From: Candidatus Latescibacterota bacterium
GTDB taxonomy: Bacteria; Latescibacterota; MWCZ01
Length of the DNA: 64,000 nt
Assembly (NCBI GenBank): GCA_022706085.1
Contig: JAKJDF010000004.1
Span: 140,306-204,305 of the forward strand
Direction: 5' to 3'
The translations under genes were made by a program, and so were the position numbers. The notes below the pieces were generated by a model. The model was not told the DNA's origin, made no database searches, and worked only from the letters and a program-made list of their open reading frames with translations. Positions 45,162 to 54,121 of this stretch are shown in pieces; positions within the stretch are counted from its first letter, which is position 1, and each line of letters begins with the position of its first letter.

Positions 45162-46283
45162 ATGGCACACTCGTATACTCCCGGCTTACGTGTAACACCG
45201 TTCGCGACGCTCCAGCGTCGACGCATACTCCCCCTGAAGGGGGAGGTCACGGTTCGAGTTGGCGACCTCGTTTCGAGGGATACCGTCGTCGCGAGAACTG
45301 AGCTTCCGGGTGACGTGGCTACCGTGAACGTGGTAAACCGCCTCGGGATAGAAGCCCACCAGATTGAGCACTATATGGTGAAAAAGGTGGGGGATTCAGT
45401 GGCGAGCGACGAACTTATCGCGGAGACGCGCCCCTTTTTCAAGTTTCTGAAGTCTACGGTGAACTCGCCCATCGACGGCACGGTGGAGAGTATTTCCACG
45501 GTCACCGGGCAGGTTATTCTGCGGCGGCCACCAAAACCTGTCGCCGTCACTGCGTACGTGGATGGCAGGGTCATTGAGGAGATCCCTGATGAAGGGGTCG
45601 TGGTCGAGACTCAGGGCGCCTTCATCCAGGGGATTTTCGGGATCGGCGGCGAGGCCTGGGGCAAGGTGAGGCGCGTGGTGGAATCCCATGATTCGGTTGC
45701 GACACCTTCCTCAATTTCGACCGACATGGGAGGCTGCGTGCTCATATGTGGATCGCTTGTATCCGCGGAGACGATCAATCGCGCAATCGCGGTGAAGGCC
45801 GCCGGAGTGATCGCGGGCGGAATCCACGCCGGCGACCTGAAAGATCTGCTTGGGTATGATCTGGGGGTGGCAATCACGGGAACTGAACGAATTGGGACCA
45901 CGATCATAGTTACCGAAGGCTTCGGGGCGATTGCGATGGCGAGGCGAACATTCGATATCTTGAGTTCATGTGAAGGCATGGTCGCCTCCATTAATGGCAC
46001 CACGCAGATCCGTGCCGGTGTTCAGCGGCCTGAGATCATCGTCTCGCGTCCGCCGTCGCCGTCCGACAGAGAGGTTGCAACGAGCAGCACGGGTCTTCAG
46101 ATCGGCGATCCGGTGCGCGTTATTCGCGAACCGTATTTCGGGCGGCTGGGTTCGGTGAGCGCCCTTCCCTCCGATCTCCAGACGGTGGAATCCGAAACCC
46201 GAGTTCGCGTGCTTGAGGTGGCCCTCGACGACGGAGAGAAAGTTATCGTTCCGAGAGCAAACGTGGAATCGATCGCACTCTAG
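45162..46283 (+). CDS. Barrel-sandwich/KOW-type protein of the MutL-like operon
   Basis: A 373-residue soluble-looking protein. The N-terminal 150 residues show barrel-sandwich (biotinyl/lipoyl-like) turns: LPLKGEVTVRVGDLVSRDTVV, LKSTVNSPIDGTVESISTVTG and AYVDGRVIEEIPDEG. No lipoylated or biotinylated Lys motif was recognised. The middle (VLICGSLVSAETINRAIAVKAAGVIAGGI, TIIVTEGFGAIAM) looks like a small alpha/beta domain. The C-terminus (IGDPVRVIREPYFGRLGSVSALP, then KVIVPRANVE) resembles a KOW/SH3-like barrel. I know no named function. The ATG at 45162 has AAAGG 6 nt upstream. Position between the ATPase and the membrane genes suggests a bridging subunit. Confidence 0.65.
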   Translation: MAHSYTPGLRVTPFATLQRRRILPLKGEVTVRVGDLVSRDTVVARTELPGDVATVNVVNRLGIEAHQIEHYMVKKVGDSVASDELIAETRPFFKFLKSTVNSPIDGTVESISTVTGQVILRRPPKPVAVTAYVDGRVIEEIPDEGVVVETQGAFIQGIFGIGGEAWGKVRRVVESHDSVATPSSISTDMGGCVLICGSLVSAETINRAIAVKAAGVIAGGIHAGDLKDLLGYDLGVAITGTERIGTTIIVTEGFGAIAMARRTFDILSSCEGMVASINGTTQIRAGVQRPEIIVSRPPSPSDREVATSSTGLQIGDPVRVIREPYFGRLGSVSALPSDLQTVESETRVRVLEVALDDGEKVIVPRANVESIAL

Positions 46284-46363
46284 TGCGCGGTTTTTTCGAG
46301 GAAGGTCAGGGAAAACACCCGCGCCGTCGGGGCAAGCGCCCGGAGGTGCGAGGAGGACAACCA

Positions 46364-47662
46364 GTGCAGAGATTGACACAGTTCGCGTGCGTAGCAGCGC
46401 TTTTCTGGACCGGGACGGCCCTGGCGTCTGACGCGGTGGAGACCGGAACCTTCGGCAAAACGCCGGTTCCTGATTCAGTCCGGGCATTACCCCCGCCCCT
46501 TCCTACCCTGATCCGAGCCGCCGACGTACCCAGCGACAACGGGAAGGCAGTGGTGGTAACCTGGTTGCCGGACTCTTCCACGCCAAGCTTTGTGCGGTAC
46601 CAAGTCGGCGTGGCTACGGATCCGTCAGGACCGTACTACTTCGGCGGCGAAGCACCTGCGGCGGGGCCTCTTGTGAAAGATGACCCCAAAATCTTCGGCT
46701 GGTCCCCGGCAGATCCTGACCACCAGTTTCTCGTCGTCTCCTCCTACATGGTGCCGCCGGCAACGCCAGATGGTAACCCGGAGCGCGTGGAACTGCAGCC
46801 GGATCGGACGTATTACCTGCGTTTCGCGGTGGTCGGAGATTCCGCGAGTGCCGAGTTGGCCGCTCCGATGTCCGTGACACCGAGGCAGAACTGGATCAAG
46901 CTTCACAAACTGAACAACCTGGTATTTGGCCTCTTTTTCGGCGTGGTGATCCTTTCTTTCATCGAATTCGCGCGGCGCAATCCGAACATGTTCATACGAA
47001 AAATAGCCGGGCTTGATGCGGTGGAAGAGGCGCTGGGGCGCGCCACCGAAATGGGGAAACCCGTCTATTTCGTTCACGGATTAAACTCCATGGGGGAAGT
47101 ATCCGCAATCGCTTCCGTGAATATTCTCGGCCGCGTGGCACGAAGAGTAGCGCAATTCGATACGACACTGAAGGTTATGAACAACGATCCGATTGTGCTG
47201 GCCGTGAGCCAGGAAGTGGTGAGGGAAGCGTGTATTGACGTAGGGCGCCCGGACGCATACGTCCCGGACAATGTCATGTTCGTTGCCGATCGCCAGTTCA
47301 GCTACGCCGCCGCGGTGGACGGCATGATGATGCGAGAGCGTCCGGCCACCGTGATGCTGATGGGATACTTTTACGCGGAAGCCCTTCTATTCGCGGAAAC
47401 AGGTAACGTGGTCGGGGCGATTCAAATAGCCGCTACGGACTCATATACCCAAATTCCCTTTTTCATCACGACCTGTGACTACACGCTGATCGGAGAAGAA
47501 CTGTACGCGGCCAGCGCGTATCTCGCGCGGGAACCCAAACTCCTGGGAAGTCTACGAGGACAGGATGTGGGAAAGGCTTTCCTGATAGCCATTCTGACGA
47601 TCGGAACTGCACTGGAACTGGCGGGCATCCACTGGCTGACACACCTGGTGGCTCCTCTCTGA
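46364..47662 (+). CDS. DUF6754-like membrane protein
   Basis: A 432-residue protein that, from memory, matches the family annotated DUF6754. The order is: signal peptide (FACVAALFWTGTALAS), an Fn3-like exported region (about 60-180), a transmembrane helix (LVFGLFFGVVILSFIEFA), a cytoplasmic domain with GKPVYFVHGLNSMGEVSAIAS, TLKVMNNDPIVLAVSQEVVREA and QIAATDSYTQIPFFITTCDYT, and a C-terminal helix (FLIAILTIGTALELAGIHWL). The strongly conserved-looking cytoplasmic domain suggests a real enzymatic or binding role that I cannot name. The GTG at 46364 has GGAGG 8 nt upstream; upstream in-frame codons add a basic stretch without support. Third gene of the six-gene operon. Confidence 0.75.
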   Translation: MQRLTQFACVAALFWTGTALASDAVETGTFGKTPVPDSVRALPPPLPTLIRAADVPSDNGKAVVVTWLPDSSTPSFVRYQVGVATDPSGPYYFGGEAPAAGPLVKDDPKIFGWSPADPDHQFLVVSSYMVPPATPDGNPERVELQPDRTYYLRFAVVGDSASAELAAPMSVTPRQNWIKLHKLNNLVFGLFFGVVILSFIEFARRNPNMFIRKIAGLDAVEEALGRATEMGKPVYFVHGLNSMGEVSAIASVNILGRVARRVAQFDTTLKVMNNDPIVLAVSQEVVREACIDVGRPDAYVPDNVMFVADRQFSYAAAVDGMMMRERPATVMLMGYFYAEALLFAETGNVVGAIQIAATDSYTQIPFFITTCDYTLIGEELYAASAYLAREPKLLGSLRGQDVGKAFLIAILTIGTALELAGIHWLTHLVAPL

Positions 47663-47697
47663 GATCTGCCGGAAGCGAGTATGGAGGCTGAGAGAGA

Positions 47698-48351
47698 ATG
47701 ATTTTCCTCAAACGCACGTTGCCGCTTGTCATCGCGTTCGTGATGGGTATCGTGGCCATATCGATTTACTACATCCCCCACCAGGCCGCGGTAGACCTGA
47801 ACGAGCTTTTGTCCAAGTGGGACCGGATTATTGCGGCCTTTGCCGCATTCCTTGGCGTGTACAGCCTGTTGTACCTTCACGCGGGACGCTTGAAACGCAG
47901 GCAGGTCGGCTGGGGATACAGCGTTTTCGTATATCTGGGCTTCGTGGTCATGCTGACGGCTGCGATTTACAACAATGGCGCGGGCCCGCTGGTCGCGTTG
48001 CGCAAGGGCGGCGCGTACGACTGGTTGTACACGAACGTTTTCGTGGCCGCCGATGCGTCTATGTTCGCGATTCTTTCTTTCTTCATCGCATCGGCCGCCT
48101 ACCGTACCTTCCGCGCCCGAACGACTGAAGCGACGATCCTGCTTGTGGCCGCCGTCATCGTGATGCTGGGACGCGTGCCGATAGGCGCGCTCCTGTGGGA
48201 ATCCATGCCGGAACTGCAACAGTGGTTGATGAATGTTCCGAATATGGCAGCGAAGCGCGGCATCCTGCTGGGCGTTTACCTAGGTGCAGTGGCAACTGCC
48301 CTTCGCATCATCTTCGGTATCGAACGTTCCTATCTCGGAGGTGATGAATGA
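47698..48351 (+). CDS. Six-helix integral membrane protein of the MutL-like operon
   Basis: A 217-residue protein with about six transmembrane helices (for example LPLVIAFVMGIVAISIYYI, GYSVFVYLGFVVMLTAAIY, MFAILSFFIASAAY, GILLGVYLGAVATALRIIF) and short loops. No transporter motif is recognised. The conserved-looking loop NNGAGPLVALRKGGAYDWLYTNVF lies between helices 3 and 4. The ATG at 47698 is 35 nt after the previous stop, with GGCTGAGAGAG upstream. Its stop overlaps the next start (ATGA), indicating coupled translation and probable complex formation with the next two products. Confidence 0.75.
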   Translation: MIFLKRTLPLVIAFVMGIVAISIYYIPHQAAVDLNELLSKWDRIIAAFAAFLGVYSLLYLHAGRLKRRQVGWGYSVFVYLGFVVMLTAAIYNNGAGPLVALRKGGAYDWLYTNVFVAADASMFAILSFFIASAAYRTFRARTTEATILLVAAVIVMLGRVPIGALLWESMPELQQWLMNVPNMAAKRGILLGVYLGAVATALRIIFGIERSYLGGDE

Positions 48352-49208
48352 TCCAGAAACTTCTGAACATCGACCGCCGCTGGATCTTTCTTTTCATCTT
48401 TGTCGGGGTGGCGGCAGCGATGCTTTCTCCCTTGCCTTTGCCGATCCGGCCTTCCTCCGACGTGAAGAACGTGTATAACACGATCGAGTCCATCAAAGGC
48501 AAACCGAACGCGACCGTGCTACTTTCGTTTGACTACGGCCCGGGAAGTGAACCCGAACTTCAACCCACGGCAATAAGCATCATCCGCCAGTGTTTCCGTA
48601 ACAACATCAAGGTCGTCGGAATGGCTCTCTGGCCAGACGCGGTCGGGTTGGCCCAGGCAGCGTTCGATTCCGTATCGCGGGCAGAAGGAAAAGAGTACGG
48701 GAAGGATTGGACCTTTCTCGGATACAAGACGGGTTCGGTTACGCTGATCCTGAATATGGGAGAAGACTTTCACGGCGCCTTCAACGTTGATTACCGTGGA
48801 AACAAAACGTCGGAAATGCCTGTCACCCAGCACATTGCCAAGCTGGGGAGCTTTGACTACGTGGTCACTCTCGCCGCGGGAAAAACGATAGACGGCGTCT
48901 GGGTTACCTACGCGGTTGACCGCTACCGCATCAAGCTCGGCGGCGCGACAACGGCAGTTACGTCGCCTGACATGTTCCCCTACCTCCAGTCCGGCCAGTT
49001 GAACGGGCTGGTATCGGGGTTGGCCGGCGCGGCGGAATACGAGACGCTGGTGAGGACTCAGGGGTCTGCGACGCGGGGGATGCAACCTCAATCTGCCGCT
49101 CATCTTATCATCATCATCTCCATCATAATCGGCAACACGATGTATTTCGTTCAACGGAGACGAGACCGCAGACAGAGTGTTTCCGGCAACGAGGAGACAC
49201 GATCATGA
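48348..49208 (+). CDS. Membrane-anchored protein of the MutL-like operon, unknown
   Basis: A 286-residue protein held at both ends by hydrophobic helices (WIFLFIFVGVAAAMLSPLPL near the start, HLIIIISIIIGNTMYFV near the end). Between them is a soluble alpha/beta domain with ATVLLSFDYGPGSEPE, IKVVGMALWPDAVGLA and SVTLILNMGEDFHGAF. The topology implies a domain on the outer face of the membrane. No family name is recognised. Both ends overlap neighbours by 4 nt (ATGA), a tight operon arrangement. A short basic tail (RRRDRRQ) follows the last helix and should face the cytoplasm. Confidence 0.72.
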   Translation: MIQKLLNIDRRWIFLFIFVGVAAAMLSPLPLPIRPSSDVKNVYNTIESIKGKPNATVLLSFDYGPGSEPELQPTAISIIRQCFRNNIKVVGMALWPDAVGLAQAAFDSVSRAEGKEYGKDWTFLGYKTGSVTLILNMGEDFHGAFNVDYRGNKTSEMPVTQHIAKLGSFDYVVTLAAGKTIDGVWVTYAVDRYRIKLGGATTAVTSPDMFPYLQSGQLNGLVSGLAGAAEYETLVRTQGSATRGMQPQSAAHLIIIISIIIGNTMYFVQRRRDRRQSVSGNEETRS

Positions 49209-50083
49209 TGCACAATCCAGGAAGCCGGACCGCAACGTTTGTTTTTGCAGGCGTTTTCCTCGCACTGAGCATCTGGCAACTTGCCGTGGAAAATATCGCG
49301 TTGACGGTGGACGGGCTCGGAATTCTTACTGCGGCCGGACTCACTCTCGCGCTGTTCAGTTTCCTTTACGATGACAACCCGCTTTTCAAGATTGCCGAAC
49401 ATCTGTACGTGGGTGTGGCGGCGGCATACGGACTTGCGCTGGTGTGGTTTCAGGTGATCCTTGCAGACCTCGTGAATCCGATTTTCTTCTCGACGGCCAC
49501 GATCCGCCAGTTGTGGGTTCTTATCGTGCCATCGGTTCTCGGCATTCTTCTTATCATGCGAATCGTGCCCAAGTTCAGCTGGTTGAGCAGGATATCGTTC
49601 TCCTATGTGGTTGGATTCGGGGCCGGTATCAGTATCCCGGCATATATCGCCTCCCAGCTTCTGGAACAGGTACATCCAACGTTGGCGCCCGCGCTCGGGT
49701 GGGACGGAGGAGACAAGTTCATCCTTATAGCCGCGATGGTTCTTATCGCCGTGGCGTATGTGGTGTCGCGGCGTGGAGGGGGCGATCTCGGAATGAACGG
49801 CTGGTTTGGTCCGACGCTCCTTTCGGTCGTCTTCCTCATCTGTTACTTCCAGGGCGTGGGGGCGGCCTCGCTGGTTTTGGTCGGTGTGGTCGCGGTTTTG
49901 TTCTATTTCTTCTTTTCGGTGGAGCACACCGGTGCAGTCGGAGCCATTTCGCGTGTCGGAATCTGGTTCCTCATGATCGCCTTTGGAGCTTCGTTTGGTT
50001 TCACGGTGATGGCAAGGATTTCCCTTCTCATCGGCAGAATGCAGTTCCTTCTGGGTGATTGGCTCCACCTTCTGAAAAGCTGA
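49205..50083 (+). CDS. Polytopic membrane protein of the MutL-like operon
   Basis: A 292-residue protein with about eight transmembrane helices (FVFAGVFLALSIWQLA, LTAAGLTLALFSFLY, YVGVAAAYGLALVWF, LWVLIVPSVLGILLIM, FILIAAMVLIAVAYVV, LLSVVFLICYFQGVG, SLVLVGVVAVLFYFFFS, GIWFLMIAFGASFGFT). The first loops carry YDDNPLFKIAEHLYVG. It probably forms the core of a membrane complex with the preceding two products. No transport or redox signature is seen. The start overlaps the previous stop. It is the last membrane gene of the operon; the macro-domain gene begins 25 nt later. Confidence 0.75.
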   Translation: MMHNPGSRTATFVFAGVFLALSIWQLAVENIALTVDGLGILTAAGLTLALFSFLYDDNPLFKIAEHLYVGVAAAYGLALVWFQVILADLVNPIFFSTATIRQLWVLIVPSVLGILLIMRIVPKFSWLSRISFSYVVGFGAGISIPAYIASQLLEQVHPTLAPALGWDGGDKFILIAAMVLIAVAYVVSRRGGGDLGMNGWFGPTLLSVVFLICYFQGVGAASLVLVGVVAVLFYFFFSVEHTGAVGAISRVGIWFLMIAFGASFGFTVMARISLLIGRMQFLLGDWLHLLKS

Positions 50084-50108
50084 ATCGTGAGCTCAGGGAC
50101 GGTAGCGC

Positions 50109-50672
50109 GTGGAAGTTTTGAACCTTGGTACCAGAGCGTGCGAATGCGTGGAGGGTGATATCACGGAGCAGGAGACCGACGCGATCGTTAATGCGGCAAA
50201 CAACCATCTTTGGATGGGAGCGGGCGTCGCCGGCGCAATAAAGCGCAAGGGCGGGCAGAGCATCGAGGAAGAAGCCATCCGTCTCGGGCCCATTGCGGTG
50301 GGAGACGCCGTAGTCACCTCAGCAGGGTCCCTCCGCGCGAAGTGCGTTATTCACGCTGCCTGTATGGGCCAAGACCTGAGAACCGACCGGGAGACGATTC
50401 GTCAGGCTACTCTTCAAAGCCTGCGCCGGGCGGAGGAGCTGAAGCTTCGCAGCATTGCCTTTCCCGCGCTCGGGACCGGCGTCGGGGAATTCCCGACGGC
50501 GGAATGCGCACGAGTAATGCTTTCCGAAGCGGCCGAGTTCCTGAAAACCACGCGAACACTGGAACTCGTCCGGTTTGTGCTGTTCGGAAAAGAATCGGCC
50601 GCGGCATTTGACGCGGAACTGCGAACCATTCGACAGAAGCTCGCTTCTGTCGGCTCTCCTCCCTCATGCTGA
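50109..50672 (+). CDS. Macro-domain protein (ADP-ribose-binding/deacylase type)
   Basis: A 187-residue single macro domain. CVEGDITEQETDAIVNAANNH is the family opening with the ADP-ribose-binding Asn, then GAGVAGAIKRKGG (glycine loop) and FPALGTGVGEFPTAECARVM (second binding loop). Bacterial relatives deacetylate O-acetyl-ADP-ribose or reverse ADP-ribosylation. The GTG at 50109 has GGGACGG at about 11 nt. It follows the membrane operon by 25 nt and may be cotranscribed. It precedes the EVE-ATPase gene by 184 bp, so either a housekeeping NAD-metabolite role or a stress/defence role is possible. Confidence 0.92.
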   Translation: MEVLNLGTRACECVEGDITEQETDAIVNAANNHLWMGAGVAGAIKRKGGQSIEEEAIRLGPIAVGDAVVTSAGSLRAKCVIHAACMGQDLRTDRETIRQATLQSLRRAEELKLRSIAFPALGTGVGEFPTAECARVMLSEAAEFLKTTRTLELVRFVLFGKESAAAFDAELRTIRQKLASVGSPPSC

Positions 50673-50856
50673 CTGCGGGCCTGCCTGCGAAGCCGCTCAT
50701 TCACGCTTCACGCGGAATCGCAGGCTTTGCGTCTTCTTCTTGTCTGCCAATCCCCAGGGTTGTACGTTTATGATGATTTCCCCCTAATCCCCGAATGTGC
50801 CGCAGGCTTCGCGCTTGCACGCGAGACCGCGCTTCTCATCGTCTTCAAGGTGTGCG

Positions 50857-53259
50857 ATGGCATGGATATTCCGGTGCTCACAACCGGCCGCTGAACTTGT
50901 CCGATCTTCCCGTTCAATCGAACTTCCCGTAGATCAGCACCAGTCTCTTGTCAGCAAAGGCGATATCGTGTTCCTGTGGGAGGGTGGAACCAACGGGACA
51001 CTGACAGCCGTGGGAATCCTCCAATCGGCGCCCTACCGCTTCGACAGGAACTCCCGCAGGCAGAGAGCGCGCGTCGGCGTCTCCGTTGTTCTGGCGCGGC
51101 CGCTTACGGCGGAGGAATGCCGGCAGGATCAGATTTTGAAGGCTCTTGCCGTATTGGAAAGGTCCGACCAGACTAATTTCGGTTTGAATCGAGTTACCAA
51201 GGACCGGTTACTTTCCGTGGTCGCTGCGCGTGAACCCGCGCTTGCGGAGAGTCTCAATCTCCCACCAGATGCTATCAGGCCGGCACACGAGCCAAGCCCC
51301 GGACCAAGAACTCGGGACACCGGCGGGGAACACGAGAAGGATTTCACGTTGCCTGTCCGCGAGAAACTTGACCTGGAAGCAGTTCGCCATCGCGCACGGG
51401 GATGGCTTTCAGATCCACTGGTGCCTGTGCTGTTGCAGCTGGTTCGGTCAAACAGAGAGCGACTAAAGACACTGCTGCGGCGGGAACTGCTGGCGGATAT
51501 TGAGTACGACGCGTTTGTCACCGAATTTGGGTCGCCGGGCAGAATCCAATGGGCCGGAGAAGACATCACCCTCGTGGAAATTGCCGAAAGGACGGGCAAC
51601 GCGAACGCGCACTACCTGGACGGCCTGCTCGCCGACGGAACGATCTCGACGAGGGGTAACCTGGTCTGGACGCAACACGACCGTGTTTACGCGGAGAAAG
51701 CGGAACAACCTGATCCTCACACGCGCTCATTGCGGTTGCGTGCCGCGCTTGCACACCTGCTTGCGGAAGGGCGGTCACTGGGGGTCCGAGTGGATCGAAT
51801 GCGTCGTTCCTTCGACGAGTTGTGGCCGGAAATGGCCACCGGCATTCTTTCCGTTATTGAACCGGACGAGTATGTCCCGTTTGACCTACCTGCGCTCGTG
51901 GGGCTTCAGATTCTGGGCGTTTCCCGTCGATGGAGAAACAGCACCGACGACTTTGTCGCGTACTGCGATCTCGTCAAACGGGTTCGAACGGCAGGGGATT
52001 TGCCCGATCTCGCGTCTACTCACGTGTTTCTGACCTGTCTTGGAAATCGCAGTAGTGGCGCTGATTCGGCGAAGCCTGCGGATGCGATGCGCAGGACGCA
52101 CTCTGAAGACGCCGCGGGATACGCAGGTCGCCGGTCGCGGGCTCCTGTGCCGGAAAACACACCGGCGCACCTTCCGACGGAAGGACAGGCAGTTTTCTCC
52201 GTGTACCAGAGTCTCCGTCATCGCGGAGTCGTGACGACACTGGCACAGGTGATTTCGCTGTATCTTTCGGTAAAAACAGTCCCTTTCGTTTGTTTTGAAG
52301 GAGTCTCGGGGAGCGGGAAGGGGCACCTGATTCGCTCCTTCGCGCGCGAGATCGGCGGGCGGCTTTACTCCTGCCCGTTGACAAACGAGAGCGTAGGCGG
52401 ATCCTCGGACGCGCCCATCCGCTTTCGCGACCTTCTCGGCATTGTCGACATCCCGGGGCGCCGTTTCTATCCCGATGTCATGTACCGTGCACTGTCACAC
52501 GCGCACGAATGCCCGTCGGATCTCGTTTTCGTGTTTGTCGACACGCCTGATGGTTGGCAGGAAGACGGGTGGCTGGCGGAATACACCAGACTCATGGACC
52601 TGGGGGCGGAACGCGATGTCGAGGGGTGTACTGTTTCGGTTCTCCCTTCGGGCGGGCTTCTCGGAGATAGTGACTACCCTGCGGAGTACCCCTTCCCGGG
52701 CAACGTGGTTCTGGTCTTGTCGGTTGCAGGGCACGGGGCGTGCGGAGAAATCGCTTCTGAACGGGCAAATGTTTTCACGCTGGGGATGCCAGATCTTTCG
52801 CTTGAAGCTCTCGTCGCCGGGCCCGCACCTGAAGGCATCTCACCGACAACCCTCGCGGCTTTTCTCGCAGAACACCATCGAATCCGGCCAGCCGTGACTC
52901 CTGATTACGCCGCACTGGGAGTATGGAACCGCGAAATCATCCACATGAATTCGTTCCTGGAGCCGCTGGGGATACCGGTGGGATACCGATTGCGGAATGA
53001 AATACTCCGGTTCCTCGCTTACTCCGCAGAATTGAGCGCTCAGTTGCCCTACGGCGTCAAATACCCGCTCGAGACAGCGTTCGATCACCAGATATGCCAG
53101 CGGATTCTTCCGCGCGTTCTCGCGCTCCTCGAAAAAGACGAGCAGGTCGGGGATGTTGTCGGCGAACTGCTCTCGTACGCACAGGGCTCACGAGGGCCTA
53201 CACCACGGTTTCCCCACGCCGCTGCGCGCTTGCAGGCGGTGCAGCGCAGAATGGAGTGA
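50857..53259 (+). CDS. EVE-domain / McrB-like AAA+ ATPase fusion
   Basis: An 800-residue protein. Residues 1-125 fit an EVE domain (MAWIFRCSQPAAEL, KGDIVFLWEGG, TAVGILQSAP), a PUA-like fold that binds modified bases. About 225-290 looks like a winged helix (LVEIAERTGNANAHYLDGLL). The C-terminal half is an AAA+ module of the McrB kind with Walker A FEGVSGSGKGHL near residue 480. The Walker B strand reads LVFVFVDTPDG, where McrB relatives have DE(x)N, and the sensor region (VVLVLSVAGHG) also lacks the usual Asn, so catalysis may be impaired. EVE-McrB fusions usually pair with an McrC nuclease; none is present. The ATG at 50857 follows CAAGG. panB follows 8 nt later. Confidence 0.78.
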   Translation: MAWIFRCSQPAAELVRSSRSIELPVDQHQSLVSKGDIVFLWEGGTNGTLTAVGILQSAPYRFDRNSRRQRARVGVSVVLARPLTAEECRQDQILKALAVLERSDQTNFGLNRVTKDRLLSVVAAREPALAESLNLPPDAIRPAHEPSPGPRTRDTGGEHEKDFTLPVREKLDLEAVRHRARGWLSDPLVPVLLQLVRSNRERLKTLLRRELLADIEYDAFVTEFGSPGRIQWAGEDITLVEIAERTGNANAHYLDGLLADGTISTRGNLVWTQHDRVYAEKAEQPDPHTRSLRLRAALAHLLAEGRSLGVRVDRMRRSFDELWPEMATGILSVIEPDEYVPFDLPALVGLQILGVSRRWRNSTDDFVAYCDLVKRVRTAGDLPDLASTHVFLTCLGNRSSGADSAKPADAMRRTHSEDAAGYAGRRSRAPVPENTPAHLPTEGQAVFSVYQSLRHRGVVTTLAQVISLYLSVKTVPFVCFEGVSGSGKGHLIRSFAREIGGRLYSCPLTNESVGGSSDAPIRFRDLLGIVDIPGRRFYPDVMYRALSHAHECPSDLVFVFVDTPDGWQEDGWLAEYTRLMDLGAERDVEGCTVSVLPSGGLLGDSDYPAEYPFPGNVVLVLSVAGHGACGEIASERANVFTLGMPDLSLEALVAGPAPEGISPTTLAAFLAEHHRIRPAVTPDYAALGVWNREIIHMNSFLEPLGIPVGYRLRNEILRFLAYSAELSAQLPYGVKYPLETAFDHQICQRILPRVLALLEKDEQVGDVVGELLSYAQGSRGPTPRFPHAAARLQAVQRRME

Positions 53260-53267
53260 ACGTTGCC

Positions 53268-54080
53268 ATGTCAGACAGCGCTGCGGTTCCTGCGAAGAAG
53301 CACTCAGGCGCTTCGCTGAGAGATATGAAAACTGACGGAACGAAGATCACCATGCTGACCGCGTACGATTTTCCTACTGCGCAGTTCGTCGAGGCCGCAG
53401 GGGTGGACATGGCGCTGGTGGGCGATTCTCTGGGGAACGCAGTGTACGGTTTCCGCACAACGCGCGAGGTGACGATGGAACTCATGTTGCCTCACGTGGC
53501 CGCGGTGCGGCGCGGAGCACCAAATACGCACGTTGTGGCAGACATGCCGTTCCGGAGCTTCGACACGCCTGAACTGGCCGTGGCAAACGCGCGCCGTTTT
53601 GTGGGTGTCGGTGCTGACTCGGTGAAAATTGAAGGCGCTCTGACGGACGTGGTCGAAGCGCTCTGCGACGCGCGGATAGATGTAATGGGCCACGTCGGTC
53701 TGCTTCCTCAGACGGCGAAGGACTTCAAGGCGCGGGGGCGCACTCAAGAGGAGGCGGACGCCATCTGTGCTGACGCCCGAGCTTTGGAACGAGCGGGATG
53801 TTTCTGTGTGGTGTTGGAACATATGCCTCTGGGGCTGGCGCACAGGATCACCGAAGAACTTTCAGTGCCAACTATCGGGATAGGGGCGGGACCTCATTGT
53901 GACGGGCAGGTACTTGTCATCCACGACATGCTGGGGTTTTTCTTTCCGGGCGGTCGCTTTCAGCCTCCTTTTGTGAAGCGGTACGCCGCCATTGGTGAAA
54001 TCGCCGTGGAGGCGTGTAGACGCTACGTGGAAGAAGTGCGATCGGGGGTTTTCCCCGACCTTGCTCACAGCACAGGATAG
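53268..54080 (+). CDS. panB: 3-methyl-2-oxobutanoate hydroxymethyltransferase
   Basis: A 270-residue PanB of standard length. TMLTAYDFPTAQFVEAAGVDM, LVGDSLGNAVYGF (metal and substrate loop), VVADMPFRSFD, VKIEGA, GHVGLLPQT, FCVVLEHMP (catalytic Glu) and TIGIGAGPHCDGQVLVIHDMLG follow in family order. It transfers a hydroxymethyl group from methylenetetrahydrofolate to alpha-ketoisovalerate, the first step to pantothenate and CoA. The ATG at 53268 is used; GGAG lies about 12 nt upstream, a weak site. It follows the EVE-ATPase gene by 8 nt and probably shares its transcript. panC and panD are not in view. Confidence 0.97.
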   Translation: MSDSAAVPAKKHSGASLRDMKTDGTKITMLTAYDFPTAQFVEAAGVDMALVGDSLGNAVYGFRTTREVTMELMLPHVAAVRRGAPNTHVVADMPFRSFDTPELAVANARRFVGVGADSVKIEGALTDVVEALCDARIDVMGHVGLLPQTAKDFKARGRTQEEADAICADARALERAGCFCVVLEHMPLGLAHRITEELSVPTIGIGAGPHCDGQVLVIHDMLGFFFPGGRFQPPFVKRYAAIGEIAVEACRRYVEEVRSGVFPDLAHSTG

Positions 54081-54093
54081 AGCGTCGCAATGG

Positions 54094-54121
54094 TTGACCG
54101 AAATATACGAATGCGTATATT
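54094..54121 (+). promoter_or_regulatory. Promoter of rpmH with internal dyad
   Basis: TTGACC (54094-54099) and TATATT (54116-54121) are 16 nt apart, a good sigma70-type promoter about 54 nt before the rpmH ATG. A perfect 7-bp inverted repeat, ATATACG (54103-54109) / CGTATAT (54114-54120), lies in the spacer and -10 and could bind a regulator. Confidence 0.6.
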
